Below, piece after piece: positions 24,642-32,904 of a stretch of 64,000 nt of DNA. Both the position numbers and the translations under genes were made by a program. The notes under the pieces were generated by a model. The model was not told the origin of the DNA, ran no database searches, and saw only the letters and a list, made by a program, of their open reading frames with translations. Position 1 is the first letter of the stretch. Each line of letters begins with the position of its first letter. The DNA is from JABFXX01 sp036489755 (lineage in GTDB: Bacteria > Myxococcota_A > Polyangia > Haliangiales > Haliangiaceae): the NCBI GenBank assembly GCA_036489755.1, contig DASXFD010000070.1, positions 310,001 to 374,000 of the forward strand, in the 5' to 3' direction.

Positions 24642-26327
24642 TCACGCGTGGCGAAGATCGACGGTATACGGTCGCGTCTCGCGCCAGAACCCGCTCGCGG
24701 TGATCTCGCGATCGTGCGCGGCGATCTTGATGCGCTCTTTGCGGCGCTCGAGCGCGTCGCCGTCGTCGAGCGGCAAGCCGCCGTACGGGCCGCCCGCCGG
24801 TCGCCACGCCCACAGCTCGATGTGCTGTGCGCGCCCGCGCCAGCTCCATTCGACGACGAGCGGATCGAGCGCGGGCATGCCGGGGTGAAACCCCGGAGTG
24901 GGGACGTAGACGCGGCGGCGCACGCCGATCGCGCGCGCGTCATCGCCGAGCGAGCGCAGCTGCACCCACTTGCCGGCGACGACGAGCTTGTCGGGGCCGG
25001 GCCCGACGACCGCGAGCTCCCAGCGCTGCGTCGACGCGTCGACGAGCCGCGCCGCTTGATGTTCCTGCGTGGCGACGTCGCCGACGAGCGGCCAGAACTC
25101 GAGCGCGGGCCGCAGCTCGAGCGTCGAATCGCCGAGCCGGCACGAGATGCCCGGCGGCCGCCACAGCTCGAGCTCGCGCCGCAGATGTGCGGGCAGCCCG
25201 AACGCGTGCTCGTCGAGATCGCCGAGCACCATCCGCAGGTCGCGCTGCAGCGCGGTCGGCAGCGCGAACCGATCGTGGAGCTCGTCGTGCCAGTCGACGC
25301 GCGGCTCGCGGTAATGCGCGACCACGAGCCGCGCGACGATCGATCGCAACAGCGCGGCGAGCGCGGCGAGCATCTCGGGCCGCTCCGGCATGCGAATCGC
25401 CCGCAGCTCGACGACGCCCATCTGGCCGTGGCGCGGGCCATGCGCGACGAGGTGTGGATTCCACAACTTTTCGACGTTGAGCTCGGCGCGGTGCGAGTTG
25501 CCGCCGGCGTCGACGAGCAGCGGGCCGAGCGCGTGCCACAGCAAGTCGGGCGGCAGCTCGCCGCGATCGGCAAGCGTCTCGAGCCAATCGAGCGCGATCG
25601 CGAGCTCGTCGTAGCGTTCGCGCGTGCCTTCGTCCGGACGCGGCCCTTGCGACGCCGCGCCGACGCATTCGCTCGCGAACCAGTACGACAGCGACGGATG
25701 ATTGTTGACGTAGCGGATCAGCGCGGGCAAAACGTGCGGGTAACGCACGAACGGCGAGCTCGCGGGCGTCGCGCCGCCGAGCGTGAGCTGGCCACCGCCG
25801 CCCGAATCGGCGACATCTCCATTAAAACGGTGGCGCACCGGCGACAGCCGCGCGGCCTTCGCGGCTGCCCAGACTTCGGCCGCGTGCCGCCCGAACCCGT
25901 GCGCGGAGCCGCACGGCGCCATGTTGATCTCGACGACGCCCGGATCCGGCGTGACCGACAACCAGCGATCGCCGCCGAGCTCGCCGGGCGGCGCCGCCGG
26001 CGCATCTGCGATCGAGCCGCGGTTGCCGCGAGCCGGATCCGCGCCTTCGCGCCAGCGCACCGCGAACGCAAAACGATCGTGCGACTCGCCGGGATAGCGC
26101 CGGCCGATCACGCGCGTGACCGTCGCGCCGTGGTGCGCGTCGGCGAGCGCGTTCGCGACGCCGTGTGCGCGCTCGAGCTTGTCGTCGCCTTCGGGCGTGG
26201 TCGTCCACGCCGGATCGATCGAGTCGGCGCGCGTGAACGTCGGCTCGCCGCCGACCCACACGTCGACCTTGCGGCGCGCGAGCAGCTCGTCGTGCGCGGC
26301 GAGTGATGCGGCGAGCTCGTCGTTCAT
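24642..26327 (-). CDS. DUF2126-family protein, stand-alone copy
   Basis: A 561-residue protein homologous to the C-terminal two thirds of the neighbouring transglutaminase-DUF2126 protein. Shared phrases include VWVGGEPTFT, RRYPGES, VTPDPGVVEINMAP, DSGGGGQLTLGG, NNHPSLSYWF, LLVDAGGNSHRAELN, VELRAIRMPE and YTVDLRHA at the end. It has no transglutaminase domain of its own. DUF2126 normally accompanies the ATP-grasp/alpha-E/transglutaminase set; its chemistry is not established, though the recurring Glu/Asn/His-rich motifs suggest an enzyme. ATG 26327 has a good GGAGGAG site. It lies 55 bases downstream of its paralogue, presumably in the same operon. Confidence 0.9.
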   Translation of the reverse strand: MNDELAASLAAHDELLARRKVDVWVGGEPTFTRADSIDPAWTTTPEGDDKLERAHGVANALADAHHGATVTRVIGRRYPGESHDRFAFAVRWREGADPARGNRGSIADAPAAPPGELGGDRWLSVTPDPGVVEINMAPCGSAHGFGRHAAEVWAAAKAARLSPVRHRFNGDVADSGGGGQLTLGGATPASSPFVRYPHVLPALIRYVNNHPSLSYWFASECVGAASQGPRPDEGTRERYDELAIALDWLETLADRGELPPDLLWHALGPLLVDAGGNSHRAELNVEKLWNPHLVAHGPRHGQMGVVELRAIRMPERPEMLAALAALLRSIVARLVVAHYREPRVDWHDELHDRFALPTALQRDLRMVLGDLDEHAFGLPAHLRRELELWRPPGISCRLGDSTLELRPALEFWPLVGDVATQEHQAARLVDASTQRWELAVVGPGPDKLVVAGKWVQLRSLGDDARAIGVRRRVYVPTPGFHPGMPALDPLVVEWSWRGRAQHIELWAWRPAGGPYGGLPLDDGDALERRKERIKIAAHDREITASGFWRETRPYTVDLRHA

Positions 26328-26382
26328 CGTCTCCTCCGTTCGCTCGCTACGCGGTCACAGTCGACCGCGGTGCGCCGCTCGC

Positions 26383-29300
26383 TCACGGGGCCCTCCAATC
26401 GTCCGGATCCGGCATCGGCATGCCCGGATCGACGCGGCGCAGATCGAGCGTGTACGGCTGCTCGGGATGCGGCTCGACCTGCTTGGCGTGGACGGGCCAC
26501 GGCGGCGGGCCTTCCCGCGTGAACCGTTGGGCCCGACGCGCCGCGGCTTCGACGCGCGTGAGCGGCGGCGCATCGAACGCGCGGCCCTCGGGATGCCACA
26601 CGTGATACGCGCCGGCCGCGACGCCGCGCTTGGCCCACGTATCGATCACGTCGATGCGCAGCGGATGGTGGATGCCGAGGTGCGGATGCAGCGCGTGCGG
26701 CGGCGCCCACGCGCGGAACTTCACGCCGCCGACCTGCACGTCGCGTTCGGCGGCCGCTCGCAGCGGCAGCAACGCTCCGCCGACCGCGATCGCGTAGCGT
26801 TCGGAGTCCAGCCCGCGCGTGCGGATCTCGATGCGCTCCATCGACGAGTCGACGTAGCGCGCGGTGCCGGTGCTCGTCGCTTGTTCGCCGAGCACGTGCC
26901 ACGGCTCGAGTGCGTTCCGGAGCTCGACGCGCGCGTCGTGGATCGCCAGCGTGCCGACGAGTGGACAGCGCAACTCGACGAACGGCGCGAACGCCGCGAC
27001 CGGCAGCGTGGCGCCGCCGCGCGCGAGGTGATCGAGCACGTCCTCGAAGTCGCGCCACAGATAATACGGAAGCAGGAAGCGATCGTGCAGCTCGCTGCCC
27101 CAGCGCACGAGCTCGTGGCGATACGGCGCCGCGGCGAACGCGGCGACCAGCGCGCGCGCGAGCACGACCTGCGCGGCGGCCATGCGCGGGTGTGGCGGCA
27201 TCTCGAACGCGCGCAGCTCGACCAGCCCTTGGCGGCCGAACGGCGTGATCGGATCGAACAGCTTGTCGATCGAGATCTCCGCGCGATGCGTCGAGCCCGC
27301 GACGTCGACGAGCAAGTTGCGCAGCAGCTGATCGACTTGCCACGCGGGCGGCGCCGGATCGGCGAACAGCCGCGGCAGCGCGAGCTCGAGCTCGTACAGC
27401 GCGTCGTGGCGGGCCTCGTCGCTGCGCGGCGCCTGCGACGTGGGGCCGACGAACAAGCCCGTGAACAAGTACGCGAGCGACGGATGATGCTGCGCGAACG
27501 TGACCAAGCTGGCGAGCAGTGCCGGCCGCACGAGCCACGGCGAGCGCTCGGCCGTCGGGCCGCCGAGCGTGATGTGATTGCCGCCGCCCGAGCCGGCGGC
27601 GCGGCCGTCGAGCAAGTAGCGCTCGCTGGTCAGGCCGCACGCGAGCGCTTCGTCGAACACGGCCTGATGCAGCTCGGCGGCGTCGCGCGAAGCGGCCACG
27701 GGCGGCAGGTTGACCTCGAGCACGCCCGGATCCGGCGTCACCGCGAAGCGATACGCATCCGGCGACGGCGGCGGCGCGTAGCCTTCGAGCTGCACGGCGA
27801 TGCCGGTCGACACGCGCGCGCGATCGATCGCGGCCACGAGCTCGCAAAAATCGCCGAACCGCGGCATCGGCGGCAGGAACGCCCACAGCTCGCCGTCGCG
27901 GATCTCGAGCGCGACCGCGGTGCGAATCGGCGCGTGCGTTCCGGGCGCAGCCGGCGCGACCGCGATCGCGTCTTGCGTCGGCGCGCGCGGATCGGGGAGC
28001 TTCGGCCCGTCGGCCCACACCGGCTGCGGCGGCGCATCGGCGAGGCTCGACAGCGGCAACCGCAAGCCGATCGGGCTATCGCCCGGCACGAGGAACAGCT
28101 GGCCGCGGCGCAGCTGCCAGCGATCGGTCTGCCACGTGCCGCGCTTCGTAAGCGGCAGCACGAAGCCGGCCGGCGTACCGAGGCCGCGATCCAGGATGCG
28201 CGCGAGCCGGCGCCGCTCGTCGCGATCGTCGGCGAGCGATGGCTCGACCTCGGGCGGCAGCGCGCCCTCGACGGCGATCGCGTTCCACGGATCTTCGTAG
28301 GCGGCGTGGAGCTCCGCACGCACGCCGAGCTCGCGCGCCATCGCCTCGCCGAAGCGCTTCGCATCGGGCGCGGCATCGAGCGATCGCGCGGGCCACAACG
28401 GTTCGTGATCCGCGCGCGCGATCACGTCGAGCGCCCACCGTGGCAACGGCTCGCCCGGATAGTGCTTGCCGGTCCGATGAAACAGGATGCCGCCGGGCGC
28501 GAGGCGATCGCGCAGGCGCTCCGCGAGGTCGCGACCGCGCCGCCACTTGCTCGGGCCGAGCGCGCCGCCGGACCATTCGTCGGCACGTTGATCCTCGCCG
28601 CGCGCGACGTACGTCGGCTCGCCGCCGACGGTGAGCTCGAGGCCGTCGCGTGCGAGCGCCGCGTCGACGCGATCGCCCGCGTCGAGCAGCTCGCACCAGA
28701 TCTCGTCGGTGTACGGCATCGTCGGCCGCGCTTCGTGGCCGAGCCGGCCGATCGCGGTCTCGAACTCGACGCGCGCGGCGCCGACGTCGCTCGTGCCGGC
28801 GAGCGGTGCGGCTTGGCCCGGCGATGCCGTGCACGCGAGCGGGATGTGGCCCTCGCCGGCGAACAAGCCGCTCGTGCCGTCGAGGCCGATCCAGCCGGCG
28901 CCCGGCAGGTACGCCTCGGCCCACGCGTGCAGATCGACGACGTCGCGCGAGACGCCGCGCGGCTCGTCGGGCAGCATGCCTTCGTCGGCGAGCTGCACGA
29001 GGTAACCCGACGCAAACCGCGCCGCGATCCCGCGCGCGCGGAGCAGCGCGACCAAGAGGACCGCCGAATCGCGGCAGCTGCCGCGGCCGTTCTCGAGCGT
29101 CTCCTCGGGCGTCCAGATGCCGGGCTCGTCGCGGATCACGTACGCGACCTTCGCGCGCACCGCCGCGACGAACGCGACCAGGAGATTCACGGTGTCGCCG
29201 CGCGCCGGCAACTCCTTCAAGAGATCGGTCGCGCGCCGGCCGAACCGATACGCGGGATCCGAAAGATCGAGGAAGCTCGCGAGCTCGTTTGCGTCGGCGT

Positions 29301-29613
29301 ACTCGAACGGGACCTGCTTCGCGCGATCGTCGACGAGAAAATCGAACGGATTGACCGGCCGCACGTCGAGCGCGACCTCGACGCCGATCGCCAGCTCGGT
29401 CACCGGCTGGCCGGCCTTGAACGTGACGCGCGCGAGATGATTACCGTGCGGATCGCGCTGCCAGTGCACGCGATGCTCGGGCGCGATGGTCAATGTGTAC
29501 GACTCCACGCGGGCTCGCGTGTGATCGGCGGGCCGCAGCCGGATCGTCTGCGGACCGAGCAACGCGGGGCGCGGGTAGACGTAGCGGCTCCGATGCTGGA
29601 CGACCACGCGCAC
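26383..29613 (-). CDS. Transglutaminase-DUF2126 fusion protein (1076 aa)
   Basis: Residues 1-250 form a bacterial transglutaminase-like protease: an N-terminal beta domain, then Cys180 (GRGSCRDSAVLLVALL), His229 (VDLHAWAEAYLP) and Asp245 (WIGLDGTSG) as the catalytic triad. Residues 320-1076 are DUF2126, with LTVGGEPTYVA, GKHYPGEPLPRWA, VTPDPGVLEVNLPP, AGSGGGNHITLGG, QHHPSLAYLF, LLVDVAGSTHRAEIS and LDLRRVDPG at the end. This COG1305-COG4196 architecture is standard in operons with circularly permuted ATP-grasp and alpha-E proteins, which here lie a few kilobases downstream. No signal peptide. The start is GTG 29613. Predicted to cleave or transfer isopeptide/peptide bonds. Confidence 0.92.
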   Translation of the reverse strand: MRVVVQHRSRYVYPRPALLGPQTIRLRPADHTRARVESYTLTIAPEHRVHWQRDPHGNHLARVTFKAGQPVTELAIGVEVALDVRPVNPFDFLVDDRAKQVPFEYADANELASFLDLSDPAYRFGRRATDLLKELPARGDTVNLLVAFVAAVRAKVAYVIRDEPGIWTPEETLENGRGSCRDSAVLLVALLRARGIAARFASGYLVQLADEGMLPDEPRGVSRDVVDLHAWAEAYLPGAGWIGLDGTSGLFAGEGHIPLACTASPGQAAPLAGTSDVGAARVEFETAIGRLGHEARPTMPYTDEIWCELLDAGDRVDAALARDGLELTVGGEPTYVARGEDQRADEWSGGALGPSKWRRGRDLAERLRDRLAPGGILFHRTGKHYPGEPLPRWALDVIARADHEPLWPARSLDAAPDAKRFGEAMARELGVRAELHAAYEDPWNAIAVEGALPPEVEPSLADDRDERRRLARILDRGLGTPAGFVLPLTKRGTWQTDRWQLRRGQLFLVPGDSPIGLRLPLSSLADAPPQPVWADGPKLPDPRAPTQDAIAVAPAAPGTHAPIRTAVALEIRDGELWAFLPPMPRFGDFCELVAAIDRARVSTGIAVQLEGYAPPPSPDAYRFAVTPDPGVLEVNLPPVAASRDAAELHQAVFDEALACGLTSERYLLDGRAAGSGGGNHITLGGPTAERSPWLVRPALLASLVTFAQHHPSLAYLFTGLFVGPTSQAPRSDEARHDALYELELALPRLFADPAPPAWQVDQLLRNLLVDVAGSTHRAEISIDKLFDPITPFGRQGLVELRAFEMPPHPRMAAAQVVLARALVAAFAAAPYRHELVRWGSELHDRFLLPYYLWRDFEDVLDHLARGGATLPVAAFAPFVELRCPLVGTLAIHDARVELRNALEPWHVLGEQATSTGTARYVDSSMERIEIRTRGLDSERYAIAVGGALLPLRAAAERDVQVGGVKFRAWAPPHALHPHLGIHHPLRIDVIDTWAKRGVAAGAYHVWHPEGRAFDAPPLTRVEAAARRAQRFTREGPPPWPVHAKQVEPHPEQPYTLDLRRVDPGMPMPDPDDWRAP

Positions 29614-29622
29614 GAAAGCGTT

Positions 29623-29895
29623 TTACGCTGCATGCCTAGCCCGATCAATGGAGAGCCCGAGGTTGCGCGTACCGTCGAGCCAGCGCACGAGCGCACGTGA
29701 CACGACCTCGCTCGGGTGCTCGATATCGCCCGTGACGAGGCCCTCGGCGGTGGCGAGCGCCGTGTCGATCGCGCGCGCTTCCGTCGACGATCGGTCGCTC
29801 GTGCGCTCCAACACGGCATCGAGCTCGAGCATGCGCGCGAGCACGCGCTCGACGAGCGGAACGCCCACGTCGTGCTCGCGTCTGCGCGGCTCCAT
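29623..29895 (-). CDS. Small helical protein, unknown
   Basis: A 90-residue, Arg/Glu/Ala-rich, probably all-helical protein starting at ATG 29895. Readable pieces are VPLVERVLARMLELDAVL and SEVVSRALVRWLDGTRNLGL, with amphipathic periodicity. No cysteine, signal peptide or recognised domain. It ends 10 bases before the start of the transglutaminase-DUF2126 gene on the same strand, so it may be the first gene of that operon. It is a real gene judging by spacing and protein-like composition, but less certain than its neighbours. Confidence 0.6.
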   Translation of the reverse strand: MEPRRREHDVGVPLVERVLARMLELDAVLERTSDRSSTEARAIDTALATAEGLVTGDIEHPSEVVSRALVRWLDGTRNLGLSIDRARHAA

Positions 29896-29931
29896 GAGCC
29901 TACATAAAGCAGAGTGCGTGCCAGACCTGAT

Positions 29932-30372
29932 TCAGCGGCCTTGCGGCGGACCGAGCTTGAGGCGCTGGTGCTCGGCGAGCGTGCACTTGTTCTGCACGAC
30001 CACGATGCCGACGGCCTCGAGCATCTTTGCAGCTTCGTCGTTCTTGATGCCGAGCTGAAACCACACGACCTTCGGGCGCGGCGACATCGCGAGGATGTCG
30101 GGCACGTGCGCGGTGATCGCATCGGGCCGGCGGAACACGTCGACGAGATCGATCGGCAACGCGAGATCGGCGAGCGTCGCACGCACGGGCTGATCGAACA
30201 GCTTTTCACCGATGAGGCGCGGGTTCACCCCGTAGATCTTGTAGCCTTCATCGAATAGATATTCGGGCACGTAGAACGCGGCTTTGTCGGGCTGCGTGTG
30301 GATGCCCAACACGGCGACGCTCGGAGACCCGGTCAAGATGTCCGTGATCTGGGCATCCGTGAAACTGGCCAT
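29932..30372 (-). CDS. CoA-binding domain protein (YccU/COG1832 type)
   Basis: A 146-residue Rossmann-like domain of the succinyl-CoA synthetase-alpha N-terminal type. Seen: VAVLGIHTQPDKAAFYVPEY (the nucleotide-facing first loop), GYKIYGVNPR, DLVDVFRRPD, KVVWFQLGIKNDEA and VVVQNKCTLAEHQRL, the conserved order of YccU-like proteins. The family binds CoA or a related nucleotide; no reaction is established. The start lies 5 bases after a TATGGT element. It is divergent from the lipoprotein gene at 30567, with about 190 bases between. Confidence 0.9.
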   Translation of the reverse strand: MASFTDAQITDILTGSPSVAVLGIHTQPDKAAFYVPEYLFDEGYKIYGVNPRLIGEKLFDQPVRATLADLALPIDLVDVFRRPDAITAHVPDILAMSPRPKVVWFQLGIKNDEAAKMLEAVGIVVVQNKCTLAEHQRLKLGPPQGR

Positions 30373-30377
30373 GACCG

Positions 30378-30383
30378 ACCATA
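30378..30383 (-). promoter_or_regulatory. Probable -10 element of the CoA-binding protein gene
   Basis: TATGGT on the minus strand is 5 bases before ATG 30372. No Shine-Dalgarno sequence is present. Confidence 0.4.
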
Positions 30384-30566
30384 CCAGCCCTCTGATACAG
30401 AATCAGCGTGCGCGGCTGACGCCCCCGGCGACGATTGCAGCGTGTCATGCGCGCACGGTTCGGCGCATCGCGCGCCCGGAGTGTCGTCGCATTCGCGGGT
30501 GCCGGTACACCCGGTCCGTGCTCGCAGGAATAGCGTCGCGCGCGGCTTCGTTGCATGATGCCGCCG

Positions 30567-31880
30567 ATGCGTCTCCGTATCGTGTTGTTCGCGCTCGTCG
30601 TGGCAAGCTGTCACAGCAAAGAGCCAGCCACAGGAACCGGCTCTGCTACCTCCACGACTCCGACCGCGCCTGTCGGCAGTGCGAGCGCGCCGGCAGCCGC
30701 GGCAGGATCGGGATCTGCCGCAGATGCGGTCGCGAATGCGCCGGCCACTCCGCCCGCTGCGGCGCCGGCCGCACCGCCCCCGTCACCGCTGCCTGCGGGA
30801 GGTCACGACTTCACGGTCGAAGCCAAGGCGCTGCTCACGGTCGGCGCGTGCGGCGACGGCACGCCGCCCGACGGCATCAAGCCCGAAGAGATCGCGGCGC
30901 ACTGCGACGAGGTCAAGAAGGCGCAAACCGATTACATCGATCAATGGGTCAAGCCGGCGAGCGACTTCTTCTCGCAGCACGTCCCGAAAGACATTCCGAA
31001 GAAGGTCGTCTACCCGTTCGCGGGCGGCGATCTGTCGACCGCGCTCACCGTGTTCCCCGACGCCGACGAGATCACGAACATCTCGCTCGAGCCCGCCGGC
31101 GATCCGCGCGACATCGACACGCTGCGCGGCGCGAACCTCGCGCGCGCGCTCAAGACGGTCGCGTACGAGCTCAAGTTCCTCTACCGCGTGAACTTCAGCA
31201 ACACGAAGAACATGATCGACGCGATGCGCGGCGGCGCGTTGCCGACCGAGCTGATCTTCGCGCTCAGTGCGCTGAAGATTCACGGCTACGAGGTCGTCGG
31301 GCTGCGCTACTTCAAGATCAACGACGACGGCTCGCTCCACTACCTCGACGACGGCGACCTCGCGAAGGCGCCGAAGACGTCGAAGCCGGAGACCCGCAAC
31401 TGGTTCTTCGCGAACGCGGAGCTGCAGTTCCGCAAGGGCAACGGCCGCGTGCAGGTCTACCGCCACATCCGCCAGAACCTCGGCAACGACGACAGCCCAG
31501 GCATCGGCCCGGGCCTCAAGAAGGATCCGCGCGTCCTGCGCTACCTCGAGGCAAAAGGCCCGGTGTCGGCGATGACGAAGGCGGCGAGCTATTTGTTGTC
31601 GTGGGAGTCGTTCTCGCTGATGCGCGACTACTTGCTCAAGAACGTCGTGTGGATGGTCTCCGATGCGACGGGAATCGCCCCGAAGTGGGGCAAGGCGGCC
31701 GGCTTCGAGTACGAGACGTACGGCAACTTCGTCGGTCCGCACATCCCGGCGGGCAGCGGGATCTCGAAAGATTGGCGCACCGAGTTCGAGAGCGAGCCGC
31801 ATCGCGACCTCGGGTTCCGCTTCGGCTACTACGACATCCACAACGCGAACCACCTCATCATCATGCGGAAGAAGTCGTAG
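30567..31880 (+). CDS. Lipoprotein of unknown function (437 aa)
   Basis: The signal peptide MRLRIVLFALVVASC gives lipidated Cys15; ATG 30567 is preferred over 30555 because it gives a basic n-region directly. Residues 16-75 are a Ser/Thr/Ala/Pro/Gly spacer. The remaining 360 residues form a globular domain with alternating charged helices and strands. Notable stretches are VVYPFAGGDLSTALTVFPDA, LEPAGDP, LKFLYRVNFSNTKNM, YRHIRQNLGND and a closing HNANHLIIMRKKS. Similar sequences are familiar as uncharacterised proteins, and no catalytic motif is claimed. It stands alone between the CoA-binding gene (divergent) and the M23 peptidase gene. Confidence 0.83.
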   Translation: MRLRIVLFALVVASCHSKEPATGTGSATSTTPTAPVGSASAPAAAAGSGSAADAVANAPATPPAAAPAAPPPSPLPAGGHDFTVEAKALLTVGACGDGTPPDGIKPEEIAAHCDEVKKAQTDYIDQWVKPASDFFSQHVPKDIPKKVVYPFAGGDLSTALTVFPDADEITNISLEPAGDPRDIDTLRGANLARALKTVAYELKFLYRVNFSNTKNMIDAMRGGALPTELIFALSALKIHGYEVVGLRYFKINDDGSLHYLDDGDLAKAPKTSKPETRNWFFANAELQFRKGNGRVQVYRHIRQNLGNDDSPGIGPGLKKDPRVLRYLEAKGPVSAMTKAASYLLSWESFSLMRDYLLKNVVWMVSDATGIAPKWGKAAGFEYETYGNFVGPHIPAGSGISKDWRTEFESEPHRDLGFRFGYYDIHNANHLIIMRKKS

Positions 31881-31960
31881 CTGTAGGACAAGCTGCGCGA
31901 GCGAAATGATCTCGGCGCGGCGCGATCGTGAGACGCGCTTGCCGTAGCATCGATAGTGAG

Positions 31961-32884
31961 ATGATTTGTCCTGGATGCGCGAGCACTGTCGCGCTGCACG
32001 AGGGTGAGCCGGTTGTCACGCAGGGTGTGGTCGCGCTGTGGCACCGGCGATGTCGCGTTGGCTCCAGCGCGCCGGCCGTCGAGCCGATCGCGATCACTGC
32101 GCCGAAACGATCGCGGCGCTGGCCGATCTCGATCGCGACGTCGGCGATCGCGCTCGGCGCAGCGATCTTGATGTGGCCGCACGACCACCCGCTTCGCGCC
32201 GCGACGAACGTCCCGGTCGCGGTGACCACGCGCGAGCCGATCGTGGTGCCCGCGCGCAAGACCGCGCGCGACGACGCACCGCCGGCCGCGATCAGCGACG
32301 AACAGCGCTATCCGCTGCCGATCGTCGACGGCGAGCCGCTCAGCGAGCTCTATCCGTCGCTCATCGACTGGATCCATCCGGTCGCCGACGCCACCGAGAA
32401 GATGCCGCCCGAGCCATCGCGCCACTTCGGCGCCGAGCGGGTCGGCGTGCAGCGCACCGAGTGCGGCGCCGGCCACTGCGGCATCGATCTCGACGGGCCG
32501 CGCGGCCGTGCGGTCGTCGCGGTGGCGGACGGCACGGTCGTGCGCGTCGAGCGCCACGAGCTCGGCCTCGACGGTCGCAGCGGCCGTTACGTTCGCATCG
32601 AGCACGACGACGGCACGCTCACCGCGTACATGCATCTCGACGACGTCGCCGACGGCCTCGAGGTCGGCGATCGCGTCGACGGCGGGCAGTACCTCGGCAC
32701 GCTCGGTGCGACCGCGTGCTACTCGGCCGTGCCACACCTGCACTTCAGCCTCGAGATCCCGAACCATCCCGGCAGGCACGGCGACAACACCGATACGCAT
32801 TACATCGATCCCGCGCCGTTCCTCGTGCGCTCGCACCTCGCGCCGGCGCCGGATCGCCGCCACGGCGTGAAGCCCGCGACCTGA
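31961..32884 (+). CDS. M23-family (LytM-like) peptidase with N-terminal zinc ribbon and one membrane segment
   Basis: A 307-residue protein. Residues 3-31 contain Cys3/Cys6 and His28/Cys31, a CxxC-HxxC zinc-binding pattern. One transmembrane segment follows around residues 50-68. The C-terminal half is a peptidase M23 domain: GHCGIDLDGPRG with His172 and Asp176, then VVAVADGTV, and HLHFSLEI with His259 and His261, the complete zinc ligand set. M23 enzymes cut peptidoglycan cross-bridges or stem peptides. The topology implies a cytoplasmic zinc ribbon and a periplasmic peptidase. ATG 31961 is chosen because it starts directly at the zinc ribbon. Confidence 0.88.
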   Translation: MICPGCASTVALHEGEPVVTQGVVALWHRRCRVGSSAPAVEPIAITAPKRSRRWPISIATSAIALGAAILMWPHDHPLRAATNVPVAVTTREPIVVPARKTARDDAPPAAISDEQRYPLPIVDGEPLSELYPSLIDWIHPVADATEKMPPEPSRHFGAERVGVQRTECGAGHCGIDLDGPRGRAVVAVADGTVVRVERHELGLDGRSGRYVRIEHDDGTLTAYMHLDDVADGLEVGDRVDGGQYLGTLGATACYSAVPHLHFSLEIPNHPGRHGDNTDTHYIDPAPFLVRSHLAPAPDRRHGVKPAT

Positions 32885-32904
32885 TCGGTCATGATGCCTA
32901 CCGC

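Noticed and set aside
29896..29902. TAGGCT as a -10 element for the 90-residue gene at 29895
   Set aside because: It ends 1 base before the ATG, too close for the leaderless spacing seen elsewhere.
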